Source of the DNA: Muribaculaceae bacterium
GTDB lineage: Bacteria; Bacteroidota; Bacteroidia; Bacteroidales; Muribaculaceae
Assembly: GCA_016290325.1 (NCBI GenBank)
Contig: JAEETL010000032.1
Location: forward strand, 1 to 32,930
Direction of reading: 5' to 3'
DNA: 32,930 bases
Part shown: positions 7,667-15,224 of the stretch, piece after piece
How positions within the stretch are numbered: position 1 is the first letter of the stretch
How the letters are laid out: every line of letters starts with the position of its first letter
Program-made: the position numbers and the translations under genes
Notes under the pieces: generated by a model
The model's database searches: none
What the model was told of the DNA's origin: nothing
The model's input: only the letters and a program-made list of their open reading frames with translations

Positions 7667-8301
7667 AGCCATTGAATAGAAATCGTGCATTTGTCGCACT
7701 TGCCATCATCGAGGCCATCATCGTCATTCCGCTGCTCGCGCTCATGGGGATGGGTAAAATGAGCACTCTGACGTCTGTCTTGTCGGTGTTCACGGTGCTG
7801 TTCCTCACGATTGTCGCTGGGGTTTATATTCTGTACAGATTCCCTGCCGACGGGGCTAAGAGGGACTTGGGTTTTGACCCATACTCGGTGCCAGTGGAGC
7901 GCACTCGTGTGAGCATCATCATCGAGATCATAACGGGCATTTTTACCGTTGCTGGTTGGGTTGCCGCTATCGCTACGCGCCATTTCATCGGCGAGGACGG
8001 TGGAATCCTCTATCATGAAATTGCCAATATGATCATGTTTACCTTGATCATTGTGTCTCTCGTAATAGAAATGCACAGGCCATGTGACTTTTTCCTCACG
8101 GGGAAGCTCACCAATGCGCAGCAGGTGGGCATTGCCTCGCTCATGTACGGCGTATTGGCCTTGCTGTGTGCTGTGTTTCTGCTGACATATGCAGTTCCGG
8201 CGCTGCATGTCAACTCACTGGCGATTTGCTGGCTTGCCGTGGTGATTTGCACCATTGTCGGCTTCCGCATCAGGATTCACAAAGCGAAAGAGAAACTTTA
8301 A
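7663..8301 (+). CDS. Polytopic membrane protein of unknown function (paralog 2)
   Basis: 212 residues, the same length as its upstream paralog, with about six membrane segments and no recognisable catalytic motif. The ATG overlaps the preceding stop by 4 bp. The loop after segment 2 (YRFPADGAKRDLGFDPYSVPVERTR) is the most polar part and corresponds to FKCPANEPTAPNGFDVEAVHVGRSR in paralog 1. The N-terminal 65 residues also resemble the small protein encoded next. It probably arose by tandem duplication and belongs to the SPFH operon. Confidence 0.8.
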   Translation: MKPLNRNRAFVALAIIEAIIVIPLLALMGMGKMSTLTSVLSVFTVLFLTIVAGVYILYRFPADGAKRDLGFDPYSVPVERTRVSIIIEIITGIFTVAGWVAAIATRHFIGEDGGILYHEIANMIMFTLIIVSLVIEMHRPCDFFLTGKLTNAQQVGIASLMYGVLALLCAVFLLTYAVPALHVNSLAICWLAVVICTIVGFRIRIHKAKEKL

Positions 8302-8324
8302 TCAACCTATAAATAACAACAATT

Positions 8325-8516
8325 ATGAATAGACAACGTGCCATTATCTTACTGGGCATCATCGAGACCATCATCTATATTCCCTTGATCGCGCTCGTAG
8401 CAAAAGGCAAGATAAGCATCCTGGCGACCATCATCATTCTAGTGGTTATCGCCATCATCACCATGGGCCTTCTTGCCCTCATCATCCGCAAGTTCCCGCC
8501 GATGGATGACAAGTGA
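8325..8516 (+). CDS. Small two-helix membrane protein, N-terminal-only paralog
   Basis: 63 residues with two hydrophobic segments (about 6-25 and 31-54). It aligns with the first quarter of the preceding protein: NRxRA near the start, then IIExIIxIPLxALxxxGKxSxL, ending in a charged turn xRKFPPMDD against YRFPADG. It therefore looks like a truncated tandem copy that kept an intact frame with a clean ATG and stop. It follows the upstream gene by 23 bp. It ends only 6 bp from the stop of the convergent ATPase gene. Confidence 0.7.
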   Translation: MNRQRAIILLGIIETIIYIPLIALVAKGKISILATIIILVVIAIITMGLLALIIRKFPPMDDK

Positions 8517-8522
8517 CTTTCA

Positions 8523-9668
8523 TCACCCGAAGGTGCGCTTGAGCCAAATGGACATGAAGCGGTCGTAGACGATGTAGCCCTGAGGGGTGCGATAGACGAT
8601 TTCCTTGTCGAGCAGTCCACGCAGGGCCGACTGCACGATGCTGGGCGATAACAGGTTGTGCTGACGGATGAACTTGCCGCCCATGGGCTCGGCGACGAGG
8701 CCCTCGCTGGCGATGGCCTTGAGGAGGTTGAACTGGTTGGACGACAGGAACTGGGCCAGGCTCTCGTATTGCGGCGACTTGCTATCGACGAGGCGCACGG
8801 TCTCACGGTTCACATCATCCATGCTTTTCACGTGCTGACAGCTCTCATAGAGTCTGTTGAGCACGTTTTGTATATACCAGGTGTGACCCTCAAAGCGGTC
8901 ATAGAGCTGGATGAACGTGTCGTGGTCGAGGCTGCCACGCTTTTTCTCAAAAAATCCGTTGGCGAACTGGTAATAGACTTCCTTATCCAGGGGACGGAGG
9001 TCCATCGTCTCGGTACTCTGGAAGAAGGGGCGCTTGGGCGAGCCGAACATCTCGGCCATGAGGTGGAACTTGCTGCCAGCGAAAATGAAGTGGACGCCAC
9101 CGGCAAACTGGATGTGGGAGCGTAAGAGGGCCTCGGTGCCGTCCTCGGGGTAGTTGTCGATCTGCTGGAACTCATCGATGGCGATGTAGATCTCGCGACG
9201 GCTCTTGGCCAGCCACTCAAAAATCTGCTGAATGGTCAACTGGGCACGTGAGGACTCGACGGTAATGGCCACCTTGGGCGCGCCAGTGAAGGGGTCGGTC
9301 GAGAACACGGGGCGCAGGCTGCTCAAGAGGGTTGTCGCCTTCTGCAAAAATGACTTTTCACGCTTGACAAATCCGTTAAAGACGGCCGAGCCAAACATCT
9401 CGGTAAAATCGCGCAGGTTTTTAGTGGCAAAAATGTCGATATAAAGGCAAATCGCGTTCTTATTTTTAGACTCAATATGGTGGAAAAGGTGCTTAATTAA
9501 TCCTGTTTTACCTATTCGACGCGGAGCAACAAGGGTGATATTGCGCCCATTCTCGAAGTGATTGAGCATCAACTCAGTCTCTTGCTGACGGTCGCAAAAG
9601 TACTCTGGGCCGATATAACCCTGATTTACAAATGGATTTTTGAGCTTTGTCTTCCTATCCCTAGCCAT
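8523..9668 (-). CDS. AAA ATPase (ATPase_2-like) with C-terminal winged-helix region
   Basis: 381 residues. The P-loop is APRRIGKT at 48-55, and the Walker B segment IYIAIDEFQQI has Asp165-Glu166. Sensor-like FAGSKFHLM follows, then a lid region, and a C-terminal winged helix (about 305-375: LLKAIASEG, SIVQSALRGLLDKEIVYRTPQGYIVYD). This arrangement is that of the archaeal-type/STAND ATPase family (PF01637), common as stand-alone genes in Bacteroidales and of unknown role. It is monocistronic: convergent with the SPFH run and separated from the LytTR gene by 151 bp. A strong palindrome sits 18 bp ahead of its start. Confidence 0.88.
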   Translation of the reverse strand: MARDRKTKLKNPFVNQGYIGPEYFCDRQQETELMLNHFENGRNITLVAPRRIGKTGLIKHLFHHIESKNKNAICLYIDIFATKNLRDFTEMFGSAVFNGFVKREKSFLQKATTLLSSLRPVFSTDPFTGAPKVAITVESSRAQLTIQQIFEWLAKSRREIYIAIDEFQQIDNYPEDGTEALLRSHIQFAGGVHFIFAGSKFHLMAEMFGSPKRPFFQSTETMDLRPLDKEVYYQFANGFFEKKRGSLDHDTFIQLYDRFEGHTWYIQNVLNRLYESCQHVKSMDDVNRETVRLVDSKSPQYESLAQFLSSNQFNLLKAIASEGLVAEPMGGKFIRQHNLLSPSIVQSALRGLLDKEIVYRTPQGYIVYDRFMSIWLKRTFG

Positions 9669-9685
9669 AATCGATTATCAAATAA

Positions 9686-9708
9686 GCATTATTAAATTTT
9701 AATAATGC
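9686..9708. promoter_or_regulatory. 23-bp palindrome upstream of the AAA ATPase gene
   Basis: Arms GCATTATTAAA (9686-9696) and TTTAATAATGC (9698-9708), perfect, with a single central T. It lies 18-40 bp upstream of the ATG (minus strand), where promoter or leader would be. Such symmetry suggests a dimeric repressor site. No T-run follows it in the direction of transcription, so a terminator is less likely. A second, shorter palindrome ATAATCGATTAT overlaps the start codon (9667-9678). Confidence 0.5.
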
Positions 9709-9760
9709 AAAGGACGTAATATTTTTTTAATTACGCAAGAAAAATAATCGATTTTTTACA

Positions 9761-9819
9761 AGGGCCTTAGGAACTCTAGGGTCCTTAAGGGCTTTAAGGG
9801 CGCTAGGGGAACCTTAAAG
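9761..9819. repeat. Degenerate ~10-bp tandem repeat (CCTTAAGGG-like)
   Basis: Successive units read GGGCCTTAGG, AACTCTAGGG, TCCTTAAGGG, CTTTAAGGGC, GCTAGGGGAA and CCTTAA. They share a (C/T)T(A)AGGG core at roughly 10-bp period. The array ends directly at the stop codon of the LytTR regulator gene and lies on its downstream side. It has no coding potential. Its function is unknown; it could form alternative hairpins in the mRNA 3' end. Confidence 0.45.
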
Positions 9820-10542
9820 TCACTTGGCGTTGATGAAGTCCTGGAAGGCCTGCTTGTAGCTATCGCCGATGGGGATGTACACGTCGCCAAAGACGATGCG
9901 GTTGCGCTCAATCTCGCGGATTTTGCTCTTCTGCACGATAAATGAGCGGTGCACCCTGATGAATCGTGAGGCGGGCAACATCTGCTCGATGGCTTTCATG
10001 TTCATCAGCGACAGGATGGGATGAGGCGACTGCTCGGTGTAGATTTTCACATAATCCTTGAGCCCCTCGATGTAGCGGATGTCGTCAAGGTTGATTTGCA
10101 ACAGCTTGTACTCGCTCTTGACAAAGATGCTCTTGACTTCCTCGGCGGCGGCAGCGGGCGAGGACTCACCCTGCTGCTGCACGAGCTGGAACCACTGTAG
10201 CGCCTTGTTGCACGCCTCCAGGAAGTCGGCATAGCTGATGGGCTTCAACAGGTAGTCCAGCGCATTGACGCGGAAACCGTCAACGGCATACTGGTCAAAG
10301 GCGGTGGTGAACACGATGCGGGTGTTCTCGGGCACCATTTTACTTAACTCCAGGCCGTTCAGCTCGGGCATCTGGATATCCAGGAACAGCAGGTCCACAG
10401 CATCCTCGGTGATGCCGTGCAGGGCATCGGTGGCGTTGTTGTACTTGCCACACAGTTCCAGGAACGGTATCTTCTTAGCGTAGCTCGCCAGCAGCTCCAC
10501 AGCCAGCGGCTCGTCGTCAACGATGGCACACTTGATGATCAT
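9820..10542 (-). CDS. LytTR-family response regulator
   Basis: 240 residues. The receiver domain is at 1-120: acidic pair DDE at 9-11, phosphoacceptor Asp55 in LLFLDIQMPELNG, conserved Thr near FTTAF, and Lys100 in DYLLKPI. The LytTR DNA-binding domain is at about 137-236 (FVKSEYKLLQINLDDIRYIEGLKDYVKIY and FIRVHRSFIVQKSKI). The ATG overlaps the stop of the kinase gene by 4 bp, so it is the cognate partner of the LytS-like kinase upstream. Such pairs sense cell-envelope or peptide-like signals; the signal here is not evident. Confidence 0.95.
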   Translation of the reverse strand: MIIKCAIVDDEPLAVELLASYAKKIPFLELCGKYNNATDALHGITEDAVDLLFLDIQMPELNGLELSKMVPENTRIVFTTAFDQYAVDGFRVNALDYLLKPISYADFLEACNKALQWFQLVQQQGESSPAAAAEEVKSIFVKSEYKLLQINLDDIRYIEGLKDYVKIYTEQSPHPILSLMNMKAIEQMLPASRFIRVHRSFIVQKSKIREIERNRIVFGDVYIPIGDSYKQAFQDFINAK

Positions 10543-11609
10543 TTCTTAATAGTGATTTTAGAGAAGTATTCTTTTCCGTCATTTATCACACCTTTATCCC
10601 AGGTGTAGCTGTCGGGGTACATGAGCTCGAGGCGACGGCTCACCTGCTCCAACCCGATGCCCGACCCGCTCTTGTCGTTCTCTCGCTTGGGATAGTAGGT
10701 GTTGCGTATCTCACAGGTGATATCGCCGGCTACCTGTGACAGCGCGATGTTGATTTCGCCCGTTCCCTGAGGCGAGATACCGTGCTTGAAGGCATTCTCC
10801 AAGAGCGAGATGAAGATGAGCGGCGCCACGGGGGTTGAGTCGTTGGGTTGCACAGTGATGTTATCCACAATCTTCACATTGTCGGTCACGCGGATTTTCA
10901 TCAGCTCGATATAGTTGCGCATGAAGTCGGCCTCCTTGTATAGCGGCACATAGTCCTGCTGGTTTTCGTAAAGGACGTGGCGCAGCAGCTTGCTCAGCTC
11001 ACCCACGGCCGTCTGGGCCTTATCCTGGTCAAAGGCGATGAGCGCATAGATGTTGTTGAGCGTGTTCAACAGGAAGTGGGGGTTCAACTGGTTGCGCAGG
11101 TTGCTCAGCTCGGCCTCAGCGCGGGCTGCCTCGGCCTCCTTGCGCGCCTCCTCGAGGTGCTGCCAGCGCTGATACATGCGCACAGCCACTGCCAGGGCAA
11201 TGAACAGGATGTTGACCAGCGAGCCATAGAAGTAGCGTGGCACGCGCGAGAAATACCTCCTGCCCTTGGGCCTTTTGTCGACCAGCTCTGGCATGAAGTT
11301 ATTGATGATGACATGCCACAGGTCCACCAGAAGCAAACCAGCCACCAGCACCAGCACATTGATGAGCAGGAAGCGTTTCCAGTCCTTTTTCTTGAGCATA
11401 TAGCGCGGCACAATCCATAGGTAGTTCACGTAGAACACCAGCAGATAGGACACCGATGCTCCCAGTCCGCGCAGGTACCGGTGCCAAGCCATCGTCCAGT
11501 TCTCGTCAGAGCCATGAAAGAACAGCGGCACGATAAAAAGCAGCGCCCAGCACAGGATGTGCAACATCAGGTTGCGGTACCCTTGCTTGTTATCGTCAAT
11601 AGTCGTCAT
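10539..11609 (-). CDS. LytS-like sensor histidine kinase
   Basis: The ATG at 11607-11609 is chosen over one 45 bp upstream because the promoter -7 box (11642-11649) would place the transcript start near 11636, inside the longer frame. The 356-residue product has four membrane segments (about 15-32, 50-68, 79-97 and 127-147), a charged coiled coil (EEARKEAEAARAEAELSNL) and a His_kinase (PF06580) domain with LNPHFLLNTLNNI, giving His178 in this numbering. The ATP-binding N box is LLENAFKHG and the G box is GSGIGLEQVSRRL. It autophosphorylates and passes phosphate to the overlapping LytTR regulator. Confidence 0.93.
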   Translation of the reverse strand: MTTIDDNKQGYRNLMLHILCWALLFIVPLFFHGSDENWTMAWHRYLRGLGASVSYLLVFYVNYLWIVPRYMLKKKDWKRFLLINVLVLVAGLLLVDLWHVIINNFMPELVDKRPKGRRYFSRVPRYFYGSLVNILFIALAVAVRMYQRWQHLEEARKEAEAARAEAELSNLRNQLNPHFLLNTLNNIYALIAFDQDKAQTAVGELSKLLRHVLYENQQDYVPLYKEADFMRNYIELMKIRVTDNVKIVDNITVQPNDSTPVAPLIFISLLENAFKHGISPQGTGEINIALSQVAGDITCEIRNTYYPKRENDKSGSGIGLEQVSRRLELMYPDSYTWDKGVINDGKEYFSKITIKK

Positions 11610-11641
11610 ATCGCCAAATGGGTTTTGATCATTATCTATTG

Positions 11642-11672
11642 CAAAGATAATCAACCCTCAACACACCCACAA
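11642..11672 (-). promoter_or_regulatory. Promoter of the two-component operon
   Basis: On the minus strand, TTG (11670-11672), a 20 bp spacer, then TATCTTTG (11642-11649). It decides the kinase start codon. Confidence 0.65.
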
Positions 11673-11733
11673 ATATAATCGACAAAAAACCGACTGACAT
11701 AGACCAAACCACCCCGCCACATAATCTCATTTC

Positions 11734-11778
11734 ATCTAAAAATAACTGCTCCGTAACCAAAAAACGGTTACGGAGCAG
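11734..11778 (-). terminator. Terminator hairpin after the EEP gene; member of a three-copy hairpin family
   Basis: A perfect 13-bp stem (CTGCTCCGTAACC 11746-11758 with GGTTACGGAGCAG 11766-11778) and a 7-nt loop. On the minus strand it is followed by TTATTTTTAG. It is 24 bp past the stop of the gene ending at 11803. The same CTCCGTAAC...GTTACGGAG core and ATTTTTA tail recur twice at 31923-32021, in the same orientation relative to the upstream gene. Confidence 0.75.
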
Positions 11779-11802
11779 AAATGTACTATAATCCTAACAG
11801 GG

Positions 11803-12885
11803 TTACTTGATTTCCTTGACCAAATAGATCATTGTGGGGAAGTGGTCACTGTAACCGTTAGTGAAGATACCCGAAGAATAGGTGCGCAGGGGGTAACCCT
11901 GACGGTCGCCCTCATCGCCGCGGAGGAACTTGCGGTTCAGCACCTCGGCACGCGAGAAGGTCAAGGTGGGCTTGTCCTTGCTGTCATAGTTCTTCAGGAA
12001 ATAGTTGGTGAAGATGATCTGGTCAAACAGGTTCCAGTTACCCTTGTAACCCAGGGTACCGATGCCCTTGTTGAGGATATTCCACCAGGGATTGAAGCAC
12101 GAGCCGGGCTCGATGCAGTCCTTGATCTCCTTCTTGGCACCGAGTGCCTCGCTGCAGCTACGGTTCTGCGGGTCGTCATTCAAGTCACCCATGAAGATGA
12201 TGCCCTGATTGGGGTCGTCAAGCAGCAGTGAGTCTATGGTGGCGCGAGCCATGCGGCCAGCAGCCTCGCGCAAGTAGCTCGAAGCCTCCTCACCACCCAG
12301 TCGCGAGGGCCAGTGGTTGACAATCACTGACACTTTCTCGCCGGCAAGCATACCCGTGACGCAGAGTTGGTCACGCGAACGGAACTCGGGATAGTCGGGC
12401 AGATAGTTGTTGATGCGCTGATTGGTCACATTGAGCACCTTGAAGAAACGGGGATTGTAGAGCAGTCCCACATCGACACCACGACGGTCAGGACTATCAT
12501 GATGAACGATTTGGTAACGGCGATCCTTAATCTCGGGCTGACGCACAAGATCCTGCAACACGGTGATGTTCTCAATCTCACTTACACCGATGATGACGGG
12601 ACCCTCGGCGGGCGAGCCGTTCACCTGCATCTGGCTGATGGCATAGGCCATGTTGTGCTGTTTTTGCCAGTACTTGGTGCCATTCCATTGACGGGCGCCC
12701 AGTGGGGAAAACTCCTTGTCATAGTTCCCGTTATTGTTGATGGTGTCAAACAGGTTCTCCAGGTTGTAGAACATCACGCCATACATCGTGTAGCGACGTT
12801 CCTGCTGTTCTTGTCCCGGTTCCTGGGCCAGCGCTGGCAAGAAGGCTGCCAGCGCCAGAGCCATGAATAATACTTTCTTGATCAT
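11803..12885 (-). CDS. Secreted endonuclease/exonuclease/phosphatase (EEP) family protein
   Basis: 360 residues with a signal peptide (about 1-20, ALA|QEP). The EEP active site appears complete: Asn41 (FYNLEN), Glu103 (GVSEIEN), His191 (VNHWPS), Asp234 and Asn236 (MGDLND), and Asp347-His348 (YSDHFP). The fold cleaves phosphodiester or phosphomonoester bonds in nucleic acids, inositol phosphates or sphingolipids. The substrate cannot be told from these motifs. It is the third gene of a minus-strand run after a TonB receptor and a DUF5689 lipoprotein (30 bp gap), so it is likely periplasmic or surface-acting on what that receptor imports. It is followed by a strong terminator. Confidence 0.9.
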   Translation of the reverse strand: MIKKVLFMALALAAFLPALAQEPGQEQQERRYTMYGVMFYNLENLFDTINNNGNYDKEFSPLGARQWNGTKYWQKQHNMAYAISQMQVNGSPAEGPVIIGVSEIENITVLQDLVRQPEIKDRRYQIVHHDSPDRRGVDVGLLYNPRFFKVLNVTNQRINNYLPDYPEFRSRDQLCVTGMLAGEKVSVIVNHWPSRLGGEEASSYLREAAGRMARATIDSLLLDDPNQGIIFMGDLNDDPQNRSCSEALGAKKEIKDCIEPGSCFNPWWNILNKGIGTLGYKGNWNLFDQIIFTNYFLKNYDSKDKPTLTFSRAEVLNRKFLRGDEGDRQGYPLRTYSSGIFTNGYSDHFPTMIYLVKEIK

Positions 12886-12915
12886 GTCAATTAAAATTTA
12901 TGGGTCAAGATGTGA

Positions 12916-15162
12916 TTACTGGGCAGGATCCCAAACAAGGTTCCAAATCGAGACGCGGTCCTTGTTGCTCGTCGAGTTGGACGGGCACAGGTTGGTAATC
13001 TCGATGGTGAAGTCGCCATTGATGGAGCAATTCTCGGCAAAGGAATAAGCCGTGCGCTGGGTGACATTGTTGTTGCTTACAGTCCACGTCTTCACCACAC
13101 TGCCGTTTTGCTTAACGTCAACCCTGAAGGACAACGACTTATCGGACATCGCGGCACCGTAGCTGAACTGCAGTTTGGTCATACCACCATGGATAACTGG
13201 TGACACGAGCGTACCCACGCTGGAGGTCTTGCCGTTCAGGGTCGGAGCATAAGCATACTCCGTCTCGCTGCCCGTCATGTAACCGATGAAGATGAAGTTG
13301 GGGTTGCTGTCCCTATCACCACCTGCCAGCAGCATGCTGTTGGTGGCTACCCAACCGTTGGTCGAGGTAAAGGTATTGTATTGTCCGCTGGGGGAACCCA
13401 TCGTCTCAAAGTCAGCACGGTTGGCTGCTGCGGGAGGAGGCGTGTTGCCACCACTACCGAATTTCACGTTGTTGATGCACCAGGTGGAGTAGCCCGAGCC
13501 GGCAGGAGCACTGAACCTGAAGCCGACGTAATAGATACCATCGGCCCACTGACTCAGGTCAAGGTCACCCGAAGGAGTCCAGGAACTGTAGGTGTTGCCA
13601 TTGGTGGGATGGGTGGGCAGGACAGGATTCAGTTTCACCTTGACCGTAGCGTTCTGGGGTTCGGCGGAATCAAGCACATAGACCTCGATGAAATCGTGGC
13701 CGTCCTTGTTCACCTCCGAAGAGAAGCTGAAGATCTTACTGGTCGCGTTAGCGATATCCAGAGGAGGAGTGATCAGCCATGCGTCGATAGGCTCTGAACT
13801 TGAGGAGGTGTACCTGAACTGGGCCGTGAACGTCGTGGGAGCAGCTGCGGGATAAGCATAGGTCGACCACTTGGCAGGACCGCTCACGGTCACATTGCTC
13901 CAAGTGTCAGGAATGCCATTCACGAAGCCTTCGTCCAATACGGTTACCGGACGTGCGAACGGAAGAGCAAAATCCTCAACGTCGATGAGGCCTGACGTAC
14001 CCATATAATTGGCCAATGTAGCTTTTACCTTAAGGATTTGCTTGTAGTAAACAGCATTGTCCCTGAGGTTAGCCAACTCGCGGAAGGTAGAGCCCTGGGC
14101 CAGAGGAATGACGAGACACTTGGTGTAGTCCTTGCAATCGGGATCATCGGCAATCACGAGGGTATTATCGAGGATGGTCGGAGCCTTCCACTCGATGTCG
14201 GCATTGCTGCTCACCGAGGTGACCTCAGGAGCAACAGCGCCCACGATATAACCACTCACCCAGCCCTTGGCACCAGTGCCCTGGGCGGCAATGGCTTCGG
14301 CAACGGGATAAGGATTGGACTTGGTGCCCATCGAACCGCCGCCGATCACGTCTTCGGCACTGCGCAGTACGAGCTGCCAATTAGTGCCGTAGGTGCCGAG
14401 CAAGCCGACAACGTCAACTTCGCCCTCGGGCAGGATGTCGGCACGGAAATCGGCATAGTTGCTGTTACGCACCGTCAGCGACAGGCCATCGCCGTCGGTG
14501 ATGTTGCGGTTGGTCGAGCTACCGGCCTCGGAGTAGGTAGCCACACCGTCGGCATCGTCAAAGGTCACACCCTTGATGCGCACCAGACGACCCTGATACT
14601 TCATCAGCGTCTCGGCATCAGACTTGCCCACAAAGTCGCTGAGGCTCACATCGAGGGTGTCCACCTTGCTCAGGTCGGGCAGGCCGTTGATCTCGACGAG
14701 AGATTCCCACATGGCCTGGGGCAAGAAGGTGGCTTCCCAAGCGTTACCTGAGGCATACCACTGCGGATAGCCCAACTGCTGCTGGCCGTTGTACTTACCC
14801 ACATAGTAACCCTTCATGGGCAGGACGATTTCCTGACCGATGCGGTAGTTGTTGTACAGACTGTTCTGGTTGATGGAGATAGCCAAGCCATAGCCCGACT
14901 CATCCATGATGTAGAGGCACTTGTAGACGTTGCCGCTCTCGTCACTGCTGGTTACCCAACCGTGGATAATCTCATCCTCCTTGACAGTGTCGATGTAGTT
15001 ACGCGCTTCCTGCCAGTGCTTGGCTTTGAATTCAGCGATGGTCATGTTGGCGTGGTGCTCGGCGGTGGGTATCACCATGGGCGGCTGGTCAAACTCATCA
15101 CTGCAGGCAGCGGTGATCACCAACAGAAGCATCAAGCTGAGATAATAATTAAAACGTTTCAT
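12916..15162 (-). CDS. Multidomain DUF5689 surface lipoprotein
   Basis: 748 residues. The signal peptide ends in the lipobox VITAAC with Cys20. The DUF5689 region is about 40-275 (HGWVTSSDESGNVYKCLYIMDESG and later RLVRIKGVTF). It is followed by an OB-like DUF6359 region at about 280-400 (GWVSGYIVGAV, TLVIADDPDCKDYTKCLVIPL), then a choice-of-anchor-J/cleaved-adhesin-like beta sandwich at about 408-570 (WLITPPLDIANA). A second sandwich covers about 580-748 (YAYAPTLNGKTSSVGTLVSPVI). It is probably a substrate-binding lipoprotein on the outer membrane paired with the TonB receptor 62 bp upstream, in the way SusD-type proteins pair with SusC, though it is not a SusD homolog. The ligand is unknown. 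Confidence 0.85.
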   Translation of the reverse strand: MKRFNYYLSLMLLLVITAACSDEFDQPPMVIPTAEHHANMTIAEFKAKHWQEARNYIDTVKEDEIIHGWVTSSDESGNVYKCLYIMDESGYGLAISINQNSLYNNYRIGQEIVLPMKGYYVGKYNGQQQLGYPQWYASGNAWEATFLPQAMWESLVEINGLPDLSKVDTLDVSLSDFVGKSDAETLMKYQGRLVRIKGVTFDDADGVATYSEAGSSTNRNITDGDGLSLTVRNSNYADFRADILPEGEVDVVGLLGTYGTNWQLVLRSAEDVIGGGSMGTKSNPYPVAEAIAAQGTGAKGWVSGYIVGAVAPEVTSVSSNADIEWKAPTILDNTLVIADDPDCKDYTKCLVIPLAQGSTFRELANLRDNAVYYKQILKVKATLANYMGTSGLIDVEDFALPFARPVTVLDEGFVNGIPDTWSNVTVSGPAKWSTYAYPAAAPTTFTAQFRYTSSSSEPIDAWLITPPLDIANATSKIFSFSSEVNKDGHDFIEVYVLDSAEPQNATVKVKLNPVLPTHPTNGNTYSSWTPSGDLDLSQWADGIYYVGFRFSAPAGSGYSTWCINNVKFGSGGNTPPPAAANRADFETMGSPSGQYNTFTSTNGWVATNSMLLAGGDRDSNPNFIFIGYMTGSETEYAYAPTLNGKTSSVGTLVSPVIHGGMTKLQFSYGAAMSDKSLSFRVDVKQNGSVVKTWTVSNNNVTQRTAYSFAENCSINGDFTIEITNLCPSNSTSNKDRVSIWNLVWDPAQ

Positions 15163-15224
15163 AATGATTGTATTGTTTGTTTTATTAATATCTGGTTGAT
15201 AGTTGAATGAATTGTGATGAATGA

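Noticed and set aside
7618..8208. 196-codon minus-strand ORF opposite the second membrane paralog
   Set aside because: The sense frame shows paralogy and membrane segments. The antisense frame is polar, His/Asp-rich and has no homology I recognise.
14038..14751. 237-codon plus-strand ORF opposite the DUF5689 lipoprotein
   Set aside because: Antisense shadow; the minus-strand frame has lipobox and domains, this one has none.
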